Of a DNA stretch of 64,000 bases, positions 63,601 through 64,000 are shown piece by piece. The position numbers and the translations under genes are program-made. The stretch is from JADFNB01 sp036397455 (GTDB lineage: Bacteria; Gemmatimonadota; Gemmatimonadetes; Gemmatimonadales; GWC2-71-9). Numbering within the stretch: position 1 is the stretch's first letter; the number at the start of each line of letters is the position of its first letter. The notes under the pieces were generated by a model. The model was not told where the DNA came from and ran no database searches. It saw only the letters and a program-made list of their open reading frames with translations. The stretch spans positions 7,782-71,781 of the forward strand of contig DASWIX010000052.1 of assembly GCA_036397455.1 (NCBI GenBank), written 5' to 3'.

Positions 63601-63950
63601 CCCCCCGCGCCACGCCACCGCTCTTCGCGAGCCTGATGGCGGTTCGGGACAGCTTGCGGGCCATTCAGGAATCACTCAGTGGCGATCGGACCATGGGCCG
63701 GCGCAGCGAGCCGGAACCCACGTCGCTACAGAATCGGTTAGGCGAGTTCACGGGCGGCGCGTGGTCCGGTTCGCTCCAGGAAATCACCGGGATCCAGCGG
63801 CGGCAATACGAGATACTGGCGGCGGAGTTCGGCGGCCTGCTCGAGCGAATTCGCCGCACGATCGATGTCGACCTGAAGCGCGTCGAGGACGCCGCCGAGG
63901 CGGCCGGCGCACCATGGACCAGCGGTCGGATTCCAACCTGGCGCCCGTAA
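60633..63950 (+). CDS. Secreted sortilin/VPS10-like BNR beta-propeller protein (paralogue 2)
   Basis: 1105 residues from ATG 60633; signal peptide VFLLATVIGLSTVPIGAALAQ followed by a Gly-rich stretch. Many Asp-box blades (SVDAGRSWRNVG, TTDGGETWTNVL, SDDRGSSWTPVS) form one or two propellers to ~residue 770. Then comes a beta sandwich with a Gly/Phe-rich loop (GGGGGGFGGGFFFGGGG, ~890-910) and a helical C-terminal tail. Paralogous to the gene at 31648. Divergent from the amidohydrolase pair. Confidence 0.87.
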   Translation: MPTRRSRPFVFLLATVIGLSTVPIGAALAQRGGRGGGQAGSDSSARDPLASAARGIRLRSIGPATVSGRISDIAIHPSDPYTWYIATASGGVWKTTNAGTTFSPIMDGEGSFSFGVVVIDPNDPNVVWAGSGENNPQRSVAYGDGVYKSVDAGRSWRNVGLKNSEHIGKIVIDPRDADVVYVAAQGPLYSPGGDRGLFKTTDGGETWTNVLDGGEWGGVNELVMDPRNPDILIASKWQRARRQWTLIAGGPESGLFRSTDGGATWNRAQRGLTSEELGRIGLAMSPVDPDVVYAVVEAANDGSGFYRSTNNGLNWQRMSDQTSSGNYYQEIFADPVVVDRVYLMNTRYSVTDDGGRTWRNLGNNTKHVDDHVIWIDENDNEHQLIGSDGGLYETFDGGANYQWFENLPLGQFYRVEVDSLRPFYRVFGGTQDNSSFGGPSRTRTRRGGVNGDWFLTQGGDGFYSRIDPTDPNIVYAESQYAGLSRFNLATGERVSITPMEEPGEPALRWHWDAPLIISPHAPSRLYFAAQRVFRSDDRGSSWTPVSGDLTAQIDRNRLEVMGRVWGVDAVAKNRSTSTWNSIVTMAESPVAEGLLWTGTDDGVIQVTEDGGQVWRRIGSIRGVPDTTFVSRVTPSSHDRNTVYASFNNQKSGDYKPYVARSTDLGRSWTLIQNDLPERGSVHVILEDYRDRNMLYVGTEFGLFFSHNGGQRWTRLQSGLPTIQVRDLALQNQHDDLVLGTFGRGFYVLDDLEILRALTPEVLAGEGGLLPITRTPMFVLSNPDPGWQGARFWSADNPSSGATFYYYVKEGLRTRQQRRQSAERAAAGRGEDVFYPPWDSLRAEDREERPAMVVTVSDAEGRVVRRLTGSVSSGLQRVTWDLRYPASTPIRSGGGGGGFGGGFFFGGGGPYIVPGTYTVSLATLVDGVLTPFGAPQDVEVYPLDQNAARTPAVLAFQQQAASLQRAALGAGAALGEATTRVELLGRALQETPRATPPLFASLMAVRDSLRAIQESLSGDRTMGRRSEPEPTSLQNRLGEFTGGAWSGSLQEITGIQRRQYEILAAEFGGLLERIRRTIDVDLKRVEDAAEAAGAPWTSGRIPTWRP

Positions 63951-63978
63951 CCGTGGGGGCGACGCACGGCCGTGGGTA

Positions 63979-64000
63979 GGGGCGACGCATGCGTCGCCCC
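63979..64000. repeat. Perfect 22-bp palindrome, likely REP-like element
   Basis: GGGGCGACGCA-TGCGTCGCCCC reads the same on both strands and reaches the last base of the window. A near copy of its left arm (GGGGGCGACGCA) begins at 63954. Elements of the form TAGGGGCGA...TCGCCCCTA are common intergenic palindromes in several phyla; it may also end transcription of the preceding gene. Confidence 0.8.

Overview
The window looks like a chromosomal piece of a high-GC Gram-negative bacterium, most likely a member of the Gemmatimonadota. This is inferred from the gene repertoire: several S9 and amidohydrolase proteins with TolB-type propellers, very long BNR/sortilin-type propellers, GWxTD, DUF5916 and DUF4388 proteins, a 6-bladed-propeller lipoprotein, and many exported hydrolases. 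No rRNA, tRNA or CRISPR array was seen.

Layout. 1-4.2 kb: a cut Spy/CpxP-like gene, a secreted S9 peptidase, and a nitrilase/GNAT pair that is usually seen as one fused protein. 4.2-7.8 kb: a leftward metal-uptake cluster (permease, binding protein, outer-membrane porin-like protein, small secreted His/Cys-rich protein) with no ATPase gene. 8.1-11.3 kb: an Ig-like lipoprotein and a GWxTD/TPR protein. 11.35-20.7 kb: four leftward genes: a SARP-type regulator, a transmembrane Ser/Thr kinase, a DUF5916 outer-membrane protein and an M28 peptidase. 20.8-25.4 kb: an alpha/beta hydrolase, a cold-shock protein and a large DUF4388 membrane protein. 25.6-30.0 kb: the most distinctive locus, a compact and highly divergent chaperone-usher-like operon with two DUF4402-type subunits, a PapD-like chaperone and an 850-residue usher-like protein with a C-terminal SdrD-like extension. 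30.1-39.1 kb: acyl-CoA dehydrogenase, a GIY-YIG-like protein, a sortilin-like propeller, a DUF2779 dual-nuclease protein, a CocE hydrolase and a proline iminopeptidase-like lipoprotein.

39.1-46 kb is decaying or rearranged: a tandem REP-like hairpin repeat, an esterase gene with a single-base frameshift, remnants of an MNT/HepT toxin-antitoxin pair and an AAA ATPase fragment, beside an intact erythromycin-esterase-like gene. 46.2-53.4 kb: a propeller lipoprotein coupled to a second S9 peptidase, then an approximately 1.5 kb segment bounded by two near-identical copies of about 110 bp. That segment holds a MITE-like inverted repeat, a DUF4160/DUF2442 pair and a kinase gene fragment. PIG-L, metallo-beta-lactamase and DUF3006 genes follow. 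53.4-64 kb: two tandem, overlapping TolB-amidohydrolase paralogues diverge from a 1105-residue sortilin-like propeller gene, with a 14-C tract between them, and the window ends in a perfect palindrome.

Taken together the window encodes mainly cell-envelope and exported functions: peptide and ester hydrolysis, metal acquisition, surface fibre assembly, and sensory regulators that share TPR-type sensor halves.
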